Positions 17,403-26,355 of a DNA stretch of 64,000 nucleotides are shown here, piece by piece; position 1 is the stretch's first letter; every line of letters begins with the position of its first letter. The notes beneath the pieces are model-generated. The model was given only the letters and a program-made list of their open reading frames with translations. It was not told the DNA's origin and ran no database searches. Origin of the DNA: Fodinibius salipaludis (GTDB lineage: Bacteria > Bacteroidota > Rhodothermia > Balneolales > Balneolaceae); assembly GCF_002287075.1 (NCBI RefSeq), contig NZ_NSKE01000012.1:1-64000 (forward strand), given 5' to 3'. The position numbers and the translations under genes were made by a program.

Positions 17403-18482
17403 CTATTTCGCCAGAGCAGATTCTGTATATTTAGTCTTATTCGCTGGAATTCCATCCTTTATCCAATACAAGTCATCATTTAGCTGACCGGTGCTAAGTA
17501 AAAATTTCAGCTGCTTAAGACGCGTATACGGCTTTGCATTAAAGGTTTCCTCATCCAGGTCAATTTGATTAAAGACCTTATAAAGTTCTTGCGCCCCTTT
17601 TTCTGCATTGTATTCACACGAAAAGCCGGGCAGCTGTGAATTTATTTTATCGAATGAAACGCGATAGCTTCGGTTATCTCCGCCACTGTCGCCAAAGGTC
17701 GTTTTACACCCTGGAAAAGCTGCACCAACGATTTCAGCAATCTCTCTGACTCTAAAATTTTCCTCAGTATCCCCCACATTAAACACTTGGTTATGAATAA
17801 TCTCTCTCGGGGCCTCGAGTGCACACCAAAATGCTTTACTTATATCTCTGATATGAACAAGCGGTCTCCACGGCATCCCGTCACTAATCATCTCAATAAC
17901 TCCTGTGGTCCATGCGAGTCCCGAAAGGTTATTCAGTACGATATCAAAACGCATTCTGGGTGAAGCACCATAAGCAGTAGCATTTCTCAAGAAGGTCGGT
18001 GAAAACGTATCATCAGCTAATTTCGAAACATCCCGCTCAACCCTGGTTTTACATTCGGCATAAGCGGTCTGGGGATTAACCTCTGATTCTTCTGTTTTGT
18101 AATCACTATTTCCCGCACCATAAACACTACAGGAAGAAGCATAAACAAAACGTTCAATACCCGCCTGTTTGCACAATTTTGCAATCCGCACACTTCCCTT
18201 GTGATTTATTTTATAGGTGATATCCGGATTCAATTTTCCAAGGGGATCGTTTGAGAGCTCAGCGAGGTGTACAACAGCATCAAAACCTTCCAGATCTTCA
18301 ACTTCGATCTCTCTTAAATCTTTATTGATATAAGATGGGTATACCTTTTCTCCATTATTAAAAAGCCATCCGGCCCTGTAAAATCCCGTATCAAGACCTG
18401 TTACGCTATGACCTTTTTGTATTAAATATGGTCCCAAAACTGACCCGATGTATCCATCTGTACCTGTTACTAATACTTTCAT
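17403..18482 (-). CDS. NAD-dependent sugar epimerase (extended SDR)
   Basis: From the ATG at 18482 the protein has 359 residues and opens MKVLVTGTDGYIGSVLGPYL, the NAD-binding Gly-x-x-Gly-x-x-Gly motif. A slightly longer frame (start 18494, MGMIMKV) exists, but the shorter start places the glycine motif at the usual position. The catalytic YAECK lies near residue 136 after SSCSVYGAG. GDTEENFRV and SYRVSFDK follow in the substrate domain. It begins the three-gene operon driven by the sigma-54-type promoter at 18600-18615. The nucleotide-sugar substrate is not determinable here. Confidence 0.88.
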   Translation of the reverse strand: MKVLVTGTDGYIGSVLGPYLIQKGHSVTGLDTGFYRAGWLFNNGEKVYPSYINKDLREIEVEDLEGFDAVVHLAELSNDPLGKLNPDITYKINHKGSVRIAKLCKQAGIERFVYASSCSVYGAGNSDYKTEESEVNPQTAYAECKTRVERDVSKLADDTFSPTFLRNATAYGASPRMRFDIVLNNLSGLAWTTGVIEMISDGMPWRPLVHIRDISKAFWCALEAPREIIHNQVFNVGDTEENFRVREIAEIVGAAFPGCKTTFGDSGGDNRSYRVSFDKINSQLPGFSCEYNAEKGAQELYKVFNQIDLDEETFNAKPYTRLKQLKFLLSTGQLNDDLYWIKDGIPANKTKYTESALAK

Positions 18483-18599
18483 AATCATTCCCATTTATAG
18501 TTAGCAGCACCATCTTAATATCCGTGAAATATGAGACAGCACTTTTATTGATAGTTATAGCCCCTCTCATTTTCGAGACCTACGTTTATCAGTAGATAT

Positions 18600-18615
18600 T
18601 CAATAAATGTGCCAA
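18600..18615 (-). promoter_or_regulatory. sigma-54-type promoter of the epimerase/ATP-grasp operon
   Basis: The minus strand reads TTGGCACATTTATTGA. The -24 element is perfect and -12 is TTGA. The epimerase ATG at 18482 is about 120 bases downstream. Confidence 0.65.
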
Positions 18616-18807
18616 CTATAATCATCCGCATATAATCCCGTTAACGGCATTAATAGTTAAGGTGAATTATTACTTGCTAATGAAAACAATATTCAAGTTG
18701 CAAAATTACCCAACCAGCCTTGTAAATATTACTCTATGGATCGCAATCAGTTAATAGCTTTTTATCCATAAATGGTTAATTGATTTAAGTAACCCTGTAA
18801 ATTCAAT

Positions 18808-18823
18808 GTGGTACAAATATTGT
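18808..18823 (+). promoter_or_regulatory. sigma-54-type promoter of the thioester-like lipoprotein gene
   Basis: GTGGTACAAATATTGT: TGGTAC at -24, five bases, TTGT at -12. The lipoprotein ATG at 18922 lies about 99 bases downstream. Confidence 0.6.
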
Positions 18824-18921
18824 GATAGGTATAATAACACGTGGTTTTTCTACGGTTATATATAATGTGGTTCAAATCGCCAATAACTAACAATTACTTT
18901 AACTATATAAAGGGAGTACAA

Positions 18922-20046
18922 ATGAAAATGATCAGTAAATGTTTATCAATGATATTATTAGCAGGAATTGCTTTAAGTCTATCTTCCTGTGAACAGAGCT
19001 CACAAGTTAATTTGAGCGAAAGTTTTAAACACATTAAAACGGTAACACCTATTCAGGGAGCACAGAAAACTACAATGAGTCTGGAGGCCGAGGTCAATCC
19101 AAGCAGCTTTTTTGAAGTCACACTCGAAGATGGATCTGTCAGAGAGGGATGGTGCGTTGAATATAATGACGACTATGTTAAGGGAGAACAAAAGGGAGTC
19201 AAATTGTACTCCACCAAAGGCCACCCGGCATGGGAAACGCTTAATTATTTCATGAGCATCAAAGACCAGCTGAGGATGGATGATCCCTCGTTGACATACC
19301 GGGAAATTCAGGTGATCATCTGGTCACTTATTGATAATCCATCATTTGATATAGATAAAATAAATGAATACGGGCATATGCCTTCAAGTATCTATAGTAA
19401 CGGCGAAGCTCATTTTGATGTGCAAAAGGTTAAAGATATCGTAGCTGATATTCATAGTCGTAAGGCTGACTCTCAGTTTAAGACCTTAGCAAATCAACAG
19501 GGTGTAACGCTGATTCAAAATGACGGACAAACCATTATGATGGGTGACGAAACAGCCTTTGCTGTAAAAACGGTTGCTCAAAATGGTGACCCCAGCGTTG
19601 ATGCTGACTACTCCACCTGTTTTGATGAAGAGATCATTGCGAACGTCTCATTCAACAGATGGGGATGGACCAACGGTCCAATATCTGAAGGTAGCGGAGA
19701 ACAGACGTATGATATATATGCAGGTGCTGGCCAATGTGATTTAAGCAAAGGTACCCTGGTTGGCCAATTAACCGCTAACTATGCCAATGGCACGTTGACG
19801 GTAACATATCGCATAACAGAAGAATCATTTTTCACGAATGAGCTCTATACCTTATTGGAAACACACCTTTTCGTAGGATCAGCTCCTTACCCACAAATGA
19901 ATAATAACAAATACACGGTTGCACCTGGTCAATATGGCAACCAAAATTCACATGATAATATTACCGAGTATACTTATGAAGTCAGCGGACTATCAGGAGA
20001 TATTTATTTTATAGCCCATTCTGTGATAAATGGATTTGGTCAGTAA
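18922..20046 (+). CDS. two-domain lipoprotein with putative Cys-Gln thioester domain and C-terminal secreted-protein domain
   Basis: The ATG at 18922 is chosen because GGGAG stands just upstream and a lipoprotein signal follows at once (Cys23, LSSC); an upstream in-frame extension would bury it. The protein has 374 residues. Residues 45-190 match the lipoprotein at 4015-4683: W-C78-V-E, LYST, W..LNYFM, DDPSLTYRE-I-Q130-VIIWSL. Cys78 and Gln130 occupy the positions expected of an internal-thioester adhesion domain. Residues about 215-374 form a separate module (FNRWGWTNGPIS, DIYAGAGQCD, GTLVGQLT, YTVAPGQY, YEVSGLSGDIYFIAH) of a type I associate with secreted Bacteroidota proteins. It is the only plus-strand gene inside the glycan locus, with its own sigma-54-type promoter and a terminator. 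Confidence 0.85.
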   Translation: MKMISKCLSMILLAGIALSLSSCEQSSQVNLSESFKHIKTVTPIQGAQKTTMSLEAEVNPSSFFEVTLEDGSVREGWCVEYNDDYVKGEQKGVKLYSTKGHPAWETLNYFMSIKDQLRMDDPSLTYREIQVIIWSLIDNPSFDIDKINEYGHMPSSIYSNGEAHFDVQKVKDIVADIHSRKADSQFKTLANQQGVTLIQNDGQTIMMGDETAFAVKTVAQNGDPSVDADYSTCFDEEIIANVSFNRWGWTNGPISEGSGEQTYDIYAGAGQCDLSKGTLVGQLTANYANGTLTVTYRITEESFFTNELYTLLETHLFVGSAPYPQMNNNKYTVAPGQYGNQNSHDNITEYTYEVSGLSGDIYFIAHSVINGFGQ

Positions 20047-20074
20047 AGTTTATTAACGCCATTATCTTCAAATA

Positions 20075-20106
20075 AAAAGGGAGCCCAATATTGGACTCCC
20101 TTTTTT
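20075..20106. terminator. intrinsic terminator, probably bidirectional
   Basis: AAAAGGGAG and CTCCCTTTTTT flank CCAATATTGG, giving a long stem with one C-A mismatch and A/T runs on both sides. It lies between the convergent lipoprotein and wecB genes and can serve both. Confidence 0.85.
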
Positions 20107-20137
20107 CTTTGCCTCCCGGAGTGAATAGTTACAAGTA

Positions 20138-21238
20138 TTAAAGCTGCTCCTGAATGGTCTTAAGTATCCGGTATGTTGCCTTCCCATCCCACTTATCTGG
20201 TATAGATCCTTTCTTATATTGTCCCTCTCTTATGGAACCTATAACTCGCTTTATTTCATCCAAATCAAAAGGTACCAGTGTGTTGGTTCCAACCTCTATA
20301 GTAGATGGGCGCTCGGTATTCGGTCGCAGCGTTAAACACGGAACTCTTCGAAATGTTGATTCTTCCTGGATACCGCCACTGTCGGTAAGAATAAACTCAC
20401 AACTGGCGATAAGCTTTTGGAAAGCAAAATAATCCATCGGTTCAGTCAATATCACATTCTTATTTTGAGCTAATCGATCATACAGTTCAAACTCTTTTAG
20501 TTTATTGACGGTTCGGGGATGAATAGGAAAAACAAGCTTTTGGGTCTCGGTAATTTCTTCAATTAAGTGAATTAACTTAAACAACTCATCCTTATAATCC
20601 ACCGTTGCCGGTCGGTGCATAGTCATAAGAACGAACGAGCCTTTTTCCAGTCCCAGTTTCTCCAGAATAGGCGATTGTTCTATTTCATCCTCAAAAGCTA
20701 CCATAGTATCAATCATGGTATTGCCAACAAAGAATAGCTGTTCTTCTGTCTTGCCATTACCATTGAGATTGCGCATTCCACTTTCTTCGGTGATGAATAA
20801 ATAATCTGAAATCTCATCGGTCAAAATACGGTTAATCTCTTCCGGCATAGTTCGATCTCCGCTACGTAATCCGCTTTCTACATGGGCCAGCGGAATGTCC
20901 ATTTTATTGGCTGTGAGCGATGCTGCAAAAGTTGAATTCACATCTCCCGTTACAAGAATAATATCAGGTTTTACCTCTTTCACTACCGGTTCCAAACGCT
21001 TCATAACTTCTGCCATCTGGTTGTTCGGCGACGATGGTGGAATCTCTAAAAAATAGTCCGGTGTTAATTCAAACTGCTTAAAGAAAACATTGGCCATCTT
21101 ATTGTCATAATGTTGCCCGGTATGTACAATCTTGATATTAAACTCTCCCGGAAAATCCTGCTCTGCTACTTTTTTAAACTGCGTAACCTTAATAAAATTT
21201 GGCCGCGTCCCCACTATAATCAATAGGTTCTTCATCAT
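20138..21238 (-). CDS. wecB: UDP-N-acetylglucosamine 2-epimerase (non-hydrolysing)
   Basis: This 366-residue enzyme interconverts UDP-GlcNAc and UDP-ManNAc in the cytoplasm. Family motifs are clear: GTRPNFIK at the N-terminus, HTGQHYDNKMANVF near residue 40, HVESGLRSGDRTMPEE near 117 with catalytic acids, and DSGGIQEES near 287 for UDP binding. It is the last gene of the fcl operon, 34 bases after the UDP-sugar dehydrogenase gene. Together these two can supply a mannosaminuronate or related HexNAc-uronate. A second Met one codon later is an equally good start. Confidence 0.93.
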   Translation of the reverse strand: MMKNLLIIVGTRPNFIKVTQFKKVAEQDFPGEFNIKIVHTGQHYDNKMANVFFKQFELTPDYFLEIPPSSPNNQMAEVMKRLEPVVKEVKPDIILVTGDVNSTFAASLTANKMDIPLAHVESGLRSGDRTMPEEINRILTDEISDYLFITEESGMRNLNGNGKTEEQLFFVGNTMIDTMVAFEDEIEQSPILEKLGLEKGSFVLMTMHRPATVDYKDELFKLIHLIEEITETQKLVFPIHPRTVNKLKEFELYDRLAQNKNVILTEPMDYFAFQKLIASCEFILTDSGGIQEESTFRRVPCLTLRPNTERPSTIEVGTNTLVPFDLDEIKRVIGSIREGQYKKGSIPDKWDGKATYRILKTIQEQL

Positions 21239-21272
21239 ATAATAAATTGGTTAATCTCTATACTCAACAGTA

Positions 21273-22673
21273 CTACGCTTTCCATATTTGATTACTGGTA
21301 CGCGGATTCACGTCTTTCATGGCATTGCGAGTATCAATGATCACATCATTCCAATCAGCCAGCTCTTGGTAATTAATATCAGAATGGTTGGTTGAAATGA
21401 TCACCGCATCAAAACTGGAAATCGTTTCTTCATCCCATGCCACCGTCTTTAATCCGGTCCATTCTTTATGTTCTCTCGTTTCCCAGATTTCAGGAATATA
21501 GTGATCATAATAAGAGACATTTGCCCCATATTCTTTTAGCAAATCCATTAGCTTAAAGGTAGGCGATTCTCTCAGATCATCGACATCCGGCTTATAGGCA
21601 AGACCGACAATCAGTACATCACTTCCATTAACAGGTTTGTAATGTGCATTAAGTGCTTTAATGGTTCGTTCAATTACATAATCAGGCATACTTGTATTAA
21701 TTTCACCGGCCAGCTCGATAAAGCGTGTGTTTTGCTCATATTCCCGAGCTTTCCATGTCAAATAAAAAGGATCAATAGGAATACAGTGTCCGCCCAAACC
21801 GGGACCGGGTGTAAACTTCATAAATCCAAAAGGTTTCGTTGCAGCGGCATCCAACACTTCGTGGATATCAATTCCCATCTCTTGGAAGACAACTTTGAGT
21901 TCATTTACCAAGGCAATATTTACAGAACGAAAAATATTTTCGGTAAGCTTCACCGCTTCGGCTGTTTTGTTGTTAGAAACGGCTACGGTCTCTACAACTA
22001 TTGCATCGTATAGTGAACAGGCTACCGCAAGAGCGTCGGCCCCATCAGCTCCAACTACCTTTGGAATTTTTGCCGTATTAAAATTCGGATTTCCGGGATC
22101 TTCGCGCTCCGGGCTATACGCTACAAAGAAATCCTTCCCTGACTTCATCCCCGAAGCCTTTTCTAAAGTCGGAATAATAAGCTCATCTGTTGTTCCGGGA
22201 TATGAGGTGGATTCCAATATTATCAACTGCCCTTTCTGAATATGTTTGGCAATCGCTTGAGTAGTTTGCTCAACATACTGCATATCCGGCTCGCGATAGG
22301 GGTTCAGCGGCGTAGGCACACACATGATAATCGCATCCATTTCCCGGAGTTTGGAAAAACTGATCGTCGCTGAACATCGATCAGATTCCGCCAGCTTTTC
22401 CATCATATCATACCCAAGATGCTTTATATAAGGTGTACCACTCTCGATATTATCTATTTTGTCCTGATCCACATCAAAACCTACCACCGGAAATGCCTTT
22501 TCATGGAACGTCCACATTAGCGGCAGTCCAACATAGCCAAGACCAATAATTCCTATCTTGGCCGTTCTGTTTTGAATCCGATTAATAAAATCGTTTCGTA
22601 ATTCAACAACAGGTTTGGATTTTGCAGTTCCTTTGTTATTGGATGTAATTGGAAAGTTTGGAATAGTCTTCAT
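21273..22673 (-). CDS. UDP-N-acetyl-hexosamine 6-dehydrogenase (WbpA/WecC type)
   Basis: This 466-residue enzyme oxidises C6 of a UDP-HexNAc to the uronic acid with two NAD. It has [13 protein letters not shown] near residue 40 after an unusually long polar leader, [14 protein letters not shown] in mid-domain, [10 protein letters not shown], the catalytic Cys297 in [13 protein letters not shown], and [18 protein letters not shown] in the C-terminal domain. The sequence resembles WbpA (UDP-GlcNAc dehydrogenase) more than UDP-glucose dehydrogenase. Its first 38 bases overlap the end of gmd, indicating tight coupling. With wecB next to it, the product may be UDP-ManNAcA or UDP-GlcNAcA. Confidence 0.9.
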   Translation of the reverse strand: MKTIPNFPITSNNKGTAKSKPVVELRNDFINRIQNRTAKIGIIGLGYVGLPLMWTFHEKAFPVVGFDVDQDKIDNIESGTPYIKHLGYDMMEKLAESDRCSATISFSKLREMDAIIMCVPTPLNPYREPDMQYVEQTTQAIAKHIQKGQLIILESTSYPGTTDELIIPTLEKASGMKSGKDFFVAYSPEREDPGNPNFNTAKIPKVVGADGADALAVACSLYDAIVVETVAVSNNKTAEAVKLTENIFRSVNIALVNELKVVFQEMGIDIHEVLDAAATKPFGFMKFTPGPGLGGHCIPIDPFYLTWKAREYEQNTRFIELAGEINTSMPDYVIERTIKALNAHYKPVNGSDVLIVGLAYKPDVDDLRESPTFKLMDLLKEYGANVSYYDHYIPEIWETREHKEWTGLKTVAWDEETISSFDAVIISTNHSDINYQELADWNDVIIDTRNAMKDVNPRTSNQIWKA

Positions 22674-23736
22674 CTTTATTATTTATTATCAGATTAATTT
22701 TTTCTTGGTCTTCACGAACCATCTCTTCAACAAGTCCTTCAAACGTATATTTGGGCGTCCACCCTAACTTTTGTCGCGCTTTAGTGGCATCCCCAATAAG
22801 CAGGTCCACTTCGGTAGGACGAAAATAGCGGGGATCGATTTCTACAATCACATCGCCCGTTTCGGTGTTGATCCCTTTTTCGTCAATTCCTTCACCAATC
22901 CATTCGATCGTAATACCGGCATGATGGAAGGCCAGCTCACAAAACTCTCTTACACTATGCGTAACACCTGTGGCCAATACCAGATCTTCGGGGTCATCCT
23001 GCTGAAGCATCAGGTACATGCCTTCAATATAATCTTTGGCATGTCCCCAGTCCCGTTTGGCTTCCAGATTACCGAGGTAGGTCTTTTCCTGCAAGCCAGC
23101 AGCAATACGAACAGCAGCTCGGGTAATTTTTCGAGTTACAAACGTTTCACCGCGAACCGGTGATTCGTGATTAAATAGAATACCGTTTACCGCATACATG
23201 TCATATGCTTCACGATAGTTCACCGTAATCCAGTAAGCATAAAGCTTGGCAACACCATATGGTGAGCGCGGATAAAATGGTGTTGATTCTTGCTGTGGTA
23301 CTTCCTGTACCTTTCCATAGAGCTCGCTTGTCGAAGCTTGGTAAAATTTCGTTTGGTCTGTCATACCCAGTATCCGGATTGCTTCCAACAGTCGTAGCAC
23401 ACCCATAGCATCTACGTCGGCCGTATATTCGGGAGCTTCAAAAGAAACCTGCACATGACTTTGGGCAGCCAGATTATAAATCTCATCGGGTTGGGTTTCC
23501 TGAATAATGCGAATCAAATTTGTAGTATCTGTCAGATCACCATAGTGCAAATGAAACGGTAACTCATCGGCGTGAGGATCTTGGTAAATATGGTCTATAC
23601 GTCCGGTATTAAATGAACTTGATCGCCTTTTAATACCGTGAACTTCATATCCCTTTTGCAGCAAAAATTCCGCCAGATATGAACCATCCTGTCCCGTAAT
23701 ACCCGTAATTAATGCGACTTTCTTGTTCTCTTTCAA
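22636..23736 (-). CDS. gmd: GDP-mannose 4,6-dehydratase
   Basis: This 366-residue protein catalyses the first step from GDP-mannose to GDP-L-fucose. [19 protein letters not shown] gives the NADP-binding motif. [22 protein letters not shown], the YGVAK catalytic pair near residue 160 and [16 protein letters not shown] are hallmarks of GMD. It lies between fcl and the UDP-sugar dehydrogenase gene in the operon. The C-terminal tail of about 20 residues, rich in Asn and Lys, overlaps the next gene and is longer than usual. Confidence 0.95.
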   Translation of the reverse strand: MKENKKVALITGITGQDGSYLAEFLLQKGYEVHGIKRRSSSFNTGRIDHIYQDPHADELPFHLHYGDLTDTTNLIRIIQETQPDEIYNLAAQSHVQVSFEAPEYTADVDAMGVLRLLEAIRILGMTDQTKFYQASTSELYGKVQEVPQQESTPFYPRSPYGVAKLYAYWITVNYREAYDMYAVNGILFNHESPVRGETFVTRKITRAAVRIAAGLQEKTYLGNLEAKRDWGHAKDYIEGMYLMLQQDDPEDLVLATGVTHSVREFCELAFHHAGITIEWIGEGIDEKGINTETGDVIVEIDPRYFRPTEVDLLIGDATKARQKLGWTPKYTFEGLVEEMVREDQEKINLIINNKDEDYSKLSNYIQ

Positions 23737-23772
23737 AGCATCCCTCCTTGTTTATTTAAAACTAATTTCATG

Positions 23773-24720
23773 TTATAACTTTATTTCCTTTAGCTGATTA
23801 ATATTCTGCAGGAACCAGCGATAGGTTTCCATAAGCCCATCTTGCAACTCTTTACTATGCTTCCATCCCAGAGAATGCAACTTTGAAACATCCAGCAATT
23901 TTCTTGGAGTCCCATCGGGCTTGGAGGTATCCCAAATTATTTCTCCCCGATGACCAATAATCTTTTGTATTAGGTAGGCCAATTCTTTGATTGAGATATC
24001 TTTACCCGTTCCCACGTTGTAAATATCTCCCTTAATCTCATTCTCTACCGCAAACAAAATGGCTTCTGCCATATCCTGAACATGAAGAAATTCCCTTTTG
24101 GGCTTCCCTGTCCCCCACAACTTTACCGGGGTATGACCATTTTCAGCTGCTTCATGGAACTTCCTGATCATCGCGGGTACCACATGAGAAGACTTCAGAT
24201 CAAAATTATCTCGGGGACCATATAGGTTTGTCGGCATCAGAGATACATAATTGCGACCGTACTGACGATTCAATGCTTCACACAGTTTTATTCCCGTAAT
24301 TTTGGCAACAGCATACCACTGGTTGGTGGGTTCTAAAGAACCCGTTAATAAATAGTCTTCTTTTATAGGTTGCTTGGCATGTTTGGGATAGATACACGAG
24401 CTGCCAAGAAAAATAAGCTGGTCAACATTATTTTCATGGGCCGCATTTATTACATTGCTCTGGATAAGCAGATTATCATACAAAAATGGATACGGGTTTT
24501 GGTCATTTACTAAAATTCCCCCAACCCTGGCAGCAGCTAAAACAATTACATCTGGCTGCTCCTCACTCATAAAATCTCTAACAGCTTGCTGATTACGCAG
24601 ATCCAATTCACTGCTCGACTTAGTAACTATATTCGAATAGCCGTTACTTTTAAAAATCTCCAGCACCGCTGCCCCAACCATGCCTCGATGACCTGCTATA
24701 TACACTTTTGTCTCTTTCAT
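23773..24720 (-). CDS. fcl: GDP-L-fucose synthase
   Basis: From the ATG at 24720 the protein has 315 residues. A longer frame adds 12 residues (start 24756), but the chosen start opens [19 protein letters not shown], the normal family beginning. It epimerises and reduces GDP-4-keto-6-deoxymannose to GDP-L-fucose. LAAARVGGI, the SSCIYP motif, YAVAKITG (catalytic Tyr-Lys) and LYGPRDNFD are visible. It heads the fcl-gmd-dehydrogenase-wecB operon and lies 47 bases from a sigma-54-type promoter. Confidence 0.95.
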   Translation of the reverse strand: MKETKVYIAGHRGMVGAAVLEIFKSNGYSNIVTKSSSELDLRNQQAVRDFMSEEQPDVIVLAAARVGGILVNDQNPYPFLYDNLLIQSNVINAAHENNVDQLIFLGSSCIYPKHAKQPIKEDYLLTGSLEPTNQWYAVAKITGIKLCEALNRQYGRNYVSLMPTNLYGPRDNFDLKSSHVVPAMIRKFHEAAENGHTPVKLWGTGKPKREFLHVQDMAEAILFAVENEIKGDIYNVGTGKDISIKELAYLIQKIIGHRGEIIWDTSKPDGTPRKLLDVSKLHSLGWKHSKELQDGLMETYRWFLQNINQLKEIKL

Positions 24721-24765
24721 ATTCTGTTTTACTATATAAATAACCGTTCCGTACACAACTTTGAT

Positions 24766-24781
24766 ACAATAACTGTACCAT
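24766..24781 (-). promoter_or_regulatory. sigma-54-type promoter of fcl-gmd-dehydrogenase-wecB operon
   Basis: The minus strand reads ATGGTACAGTTATTGT: TGGTAC at -24, five bases, TTGT at -12. The fcl ATG at 24720 is 46 bases downstream. Upstream, TTACCTGCTAAT (near 24820) resembles TTACTTGCTAAT in the 18.7 kb region. Confidence 0.6.
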
Positions 24782-25011
24782 CTTTAAACAAGCTACTCTG
24801 TATCATTTAATGCGAAAATTGTTACCTGCTAATCTTCAGAGGATAGGTGATTACGAGTAATAATTATATGGAGGCGGTGATAATGAGCAATAATTTTACA
24901 TGCCGGGAAGGAGCAATAACATATGTATGTATCGGCGTCGATATTTTTACAGTCATTTCGTATTTTCTTTTGTTTGATTAGCAAACTAAAACTCCACTCA
25001 TCCGCAAATAC

Positions 25012-26346
25012 ATGAAAACAGTTGCTTTTAAAACGCTCGGCTGTAAGCTGAACTACTCTGAAACGATGGCTATTCAGCGTGATTTTGAGCAAGAGGGGTA
25101 CGATATCACAGATTTCGATAACCAAGCAGATATCTATGTTGTAAACACCTGCTCGGTGACCCAAAGTGCCAACAGCACCTGTCGCCGAACGGTGCGTCGC
25201 GCCCTACGCAGAAATCCCGAGGCCTTCATTGCGGTCATAGGATGCTATGCGCAGCTGGAACCGGAGGAAATCGCAGAAATTGACGGTGTGGATGCGGTGC
25301 TCGGAGCCAAAAACAAATTCAAGCTGCTCGAACTTTTTGACGATTTTGAAAAACGATCCAAACCCATTGTCTATAATTCGGATGTTAATGAGACCGTCGA
25401 TTTCCATAACGCTTTTTCTGCGGATGATCGCACCCGGGCTTTTCTGAAAGTTCAGGACGGATGTAGCTATAACTGCTCGTTCTGCACCATCCCGATGGCG
25501 CGTGGCAAAAGTCGAAGTCCGAAAATTAATACCGTTGTTGAAAACGCGAAGTTATTAGTTGAGGAAGGCTTTAAAGAAGTGGTAGTAACTGGAGTAAATG
25601 CCGGCGATTTTGGTCGCGGTACAGATGAAAATTTCTTTACGCTTCTTCAGGAACTGGATACTATTGACGGACTTGAACGCATCCGTTTTTCATCGGTGGA
25701 ACCAAACCTGATGCACGAAGAGATTATTCACTTTACGGCAGAATCCGATAAAATACAGCCGCACTTTCATATGCCCCTGCAAAGTGGCAGTGATAAAATG
25801 TTGGGACTCATGCGGCGACGTTATCAATCGGATCTGTACCGGCAACGGGTTGAGCTTATTAAGAAACTTATGCCCGATGCGGCTATCGGTGTGGATGTGA
25901 TTACAGGACATCCCGGGGAAACGGATGAGCTCTTTCAAGAGTCTTACGATTTTGTCGACAGCTTGCCTGTCTCCTATCTGCATGTGTTCACTTACTCCGA
26001 ACGTCCGAACACACATGCGTTAAATATCGAACCTCAAGTGCAAGACAGCGTGCGTAAAGAGCGAACCCATAAAATGCGTCGACTCTCCGAGAAAAAACGG
26101 TATAATTTTGACACCTCTTTTGCTGATGAAGTACGTCCGGTATTGTTTGAAGGAGCGAATAAGAATGGAGCCATGCTGGGTTGGACAGATAATTATATCC
26201 GTGTTGGAGTGCCTTATAATCCCCAATACGAAAATAGAATTTTGCCGGTTAGGCTGGGAGCACGAGCAAAAGAGGGCTACCTGATTGGAGAGTTAACGCA
26301 GGAAGCAAAACAGGAACAGAATGTAATTGCTGAACTTGTCGGATAA
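25012..26346 (+). CDS. mtaB: tRNA t6A37 methylthiotransferase MtaB
   Basis: This 444-residue radical-SAM enzyme adds a methylthio group to N6-threonylcarbamoyl-adenosine 37 of tRNA. The N-terminal MTTase domain carries cluster cysteines in KTLGCKLN and VVNTCSVT, and IGCYAQ near residue 80. The radical-SAM CxxxCxxC is Cys151/Cys155/Cys158 in DGCSYNCSFCTIP. MPLQSGSDKMLGLMRRRY follows, and a C-terminal TRAM-like domain ends the protein. The first Cys motif (CKLNYSE) is the MtaB rather than MiaB form. No Shine-Dalgarno sequence is evident. It begins the housekeeping block with the gene 10 bases downstream. Confidence 0.93.
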   Translation: MKTVAFKTLGCKLNYSETMAIQRDFEQEGYDITDFDNQADIYVVNTCSVTQSANSTCRRTVRRALRRNPEAFIAVIGCYAQLEPEEIAEIDGVDAVLGAKNKFKLLELFDDFEKRSKPIVYNSDVNETVDFHNAFSADDRTRAFLKVQDGCSYNCSFCTIPMARGKSRSPKINTVVENAKLLVEEGFKEVVVTGVNAGDFGRGTDENFFTLLQELDTIDGLERIRFSSVEPNLMHEEIIHFTAESDKIQPHFHMPLQSGSDKMLGLMRRRYQSDLYRQRVELIKKLMPDAAIGVDVITGHPGETDELFQESYDFVDSLPVSYLHVFTYSERPNTHALNIEPQVQDSVRKERTHKMRRLSEKKRYNFDTSFADEVRPVLFEGANKNGAMLGWTDNYIRVGVPYNPQYENRILPVRLGARAKEGYLIGELTQEAKQEQNVIAELVG

Positions 26347-26355
26347 GTAAATGCT

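Larger units (their letters stand above)
18483..18921. other. divergent regulatory region with two opposed sigma-54-type promoters
   Basis: This 439-base region separates the minus-strand epimerase operon from the plus-strand lipoprotein. It holds one sigma-54-type promoter facing each way (18600-18615 minus, 18808-18823 plus) about 195 bases apart. Between them are a 10-base palindrome CCGTTAACGG (18638-18647) and TGAATTATTACTTGCTAAT (18663-18681). A shared activator site between them would allow joint control. Confidence 0.6.

Noticed and set aside
17642-17824. 60-residue minus-strand frame within the epimerase gene
   Set aside because: Alternate-frame shadow of a clear SDR protein without similarity of its own.
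24829-25164. 111-residue minus-strand open frame upstream of and inside mtaB
   Set aside because: It overlaps the conserved start of mtaB, and its translation has no recognisable pattern; a shadow frame.
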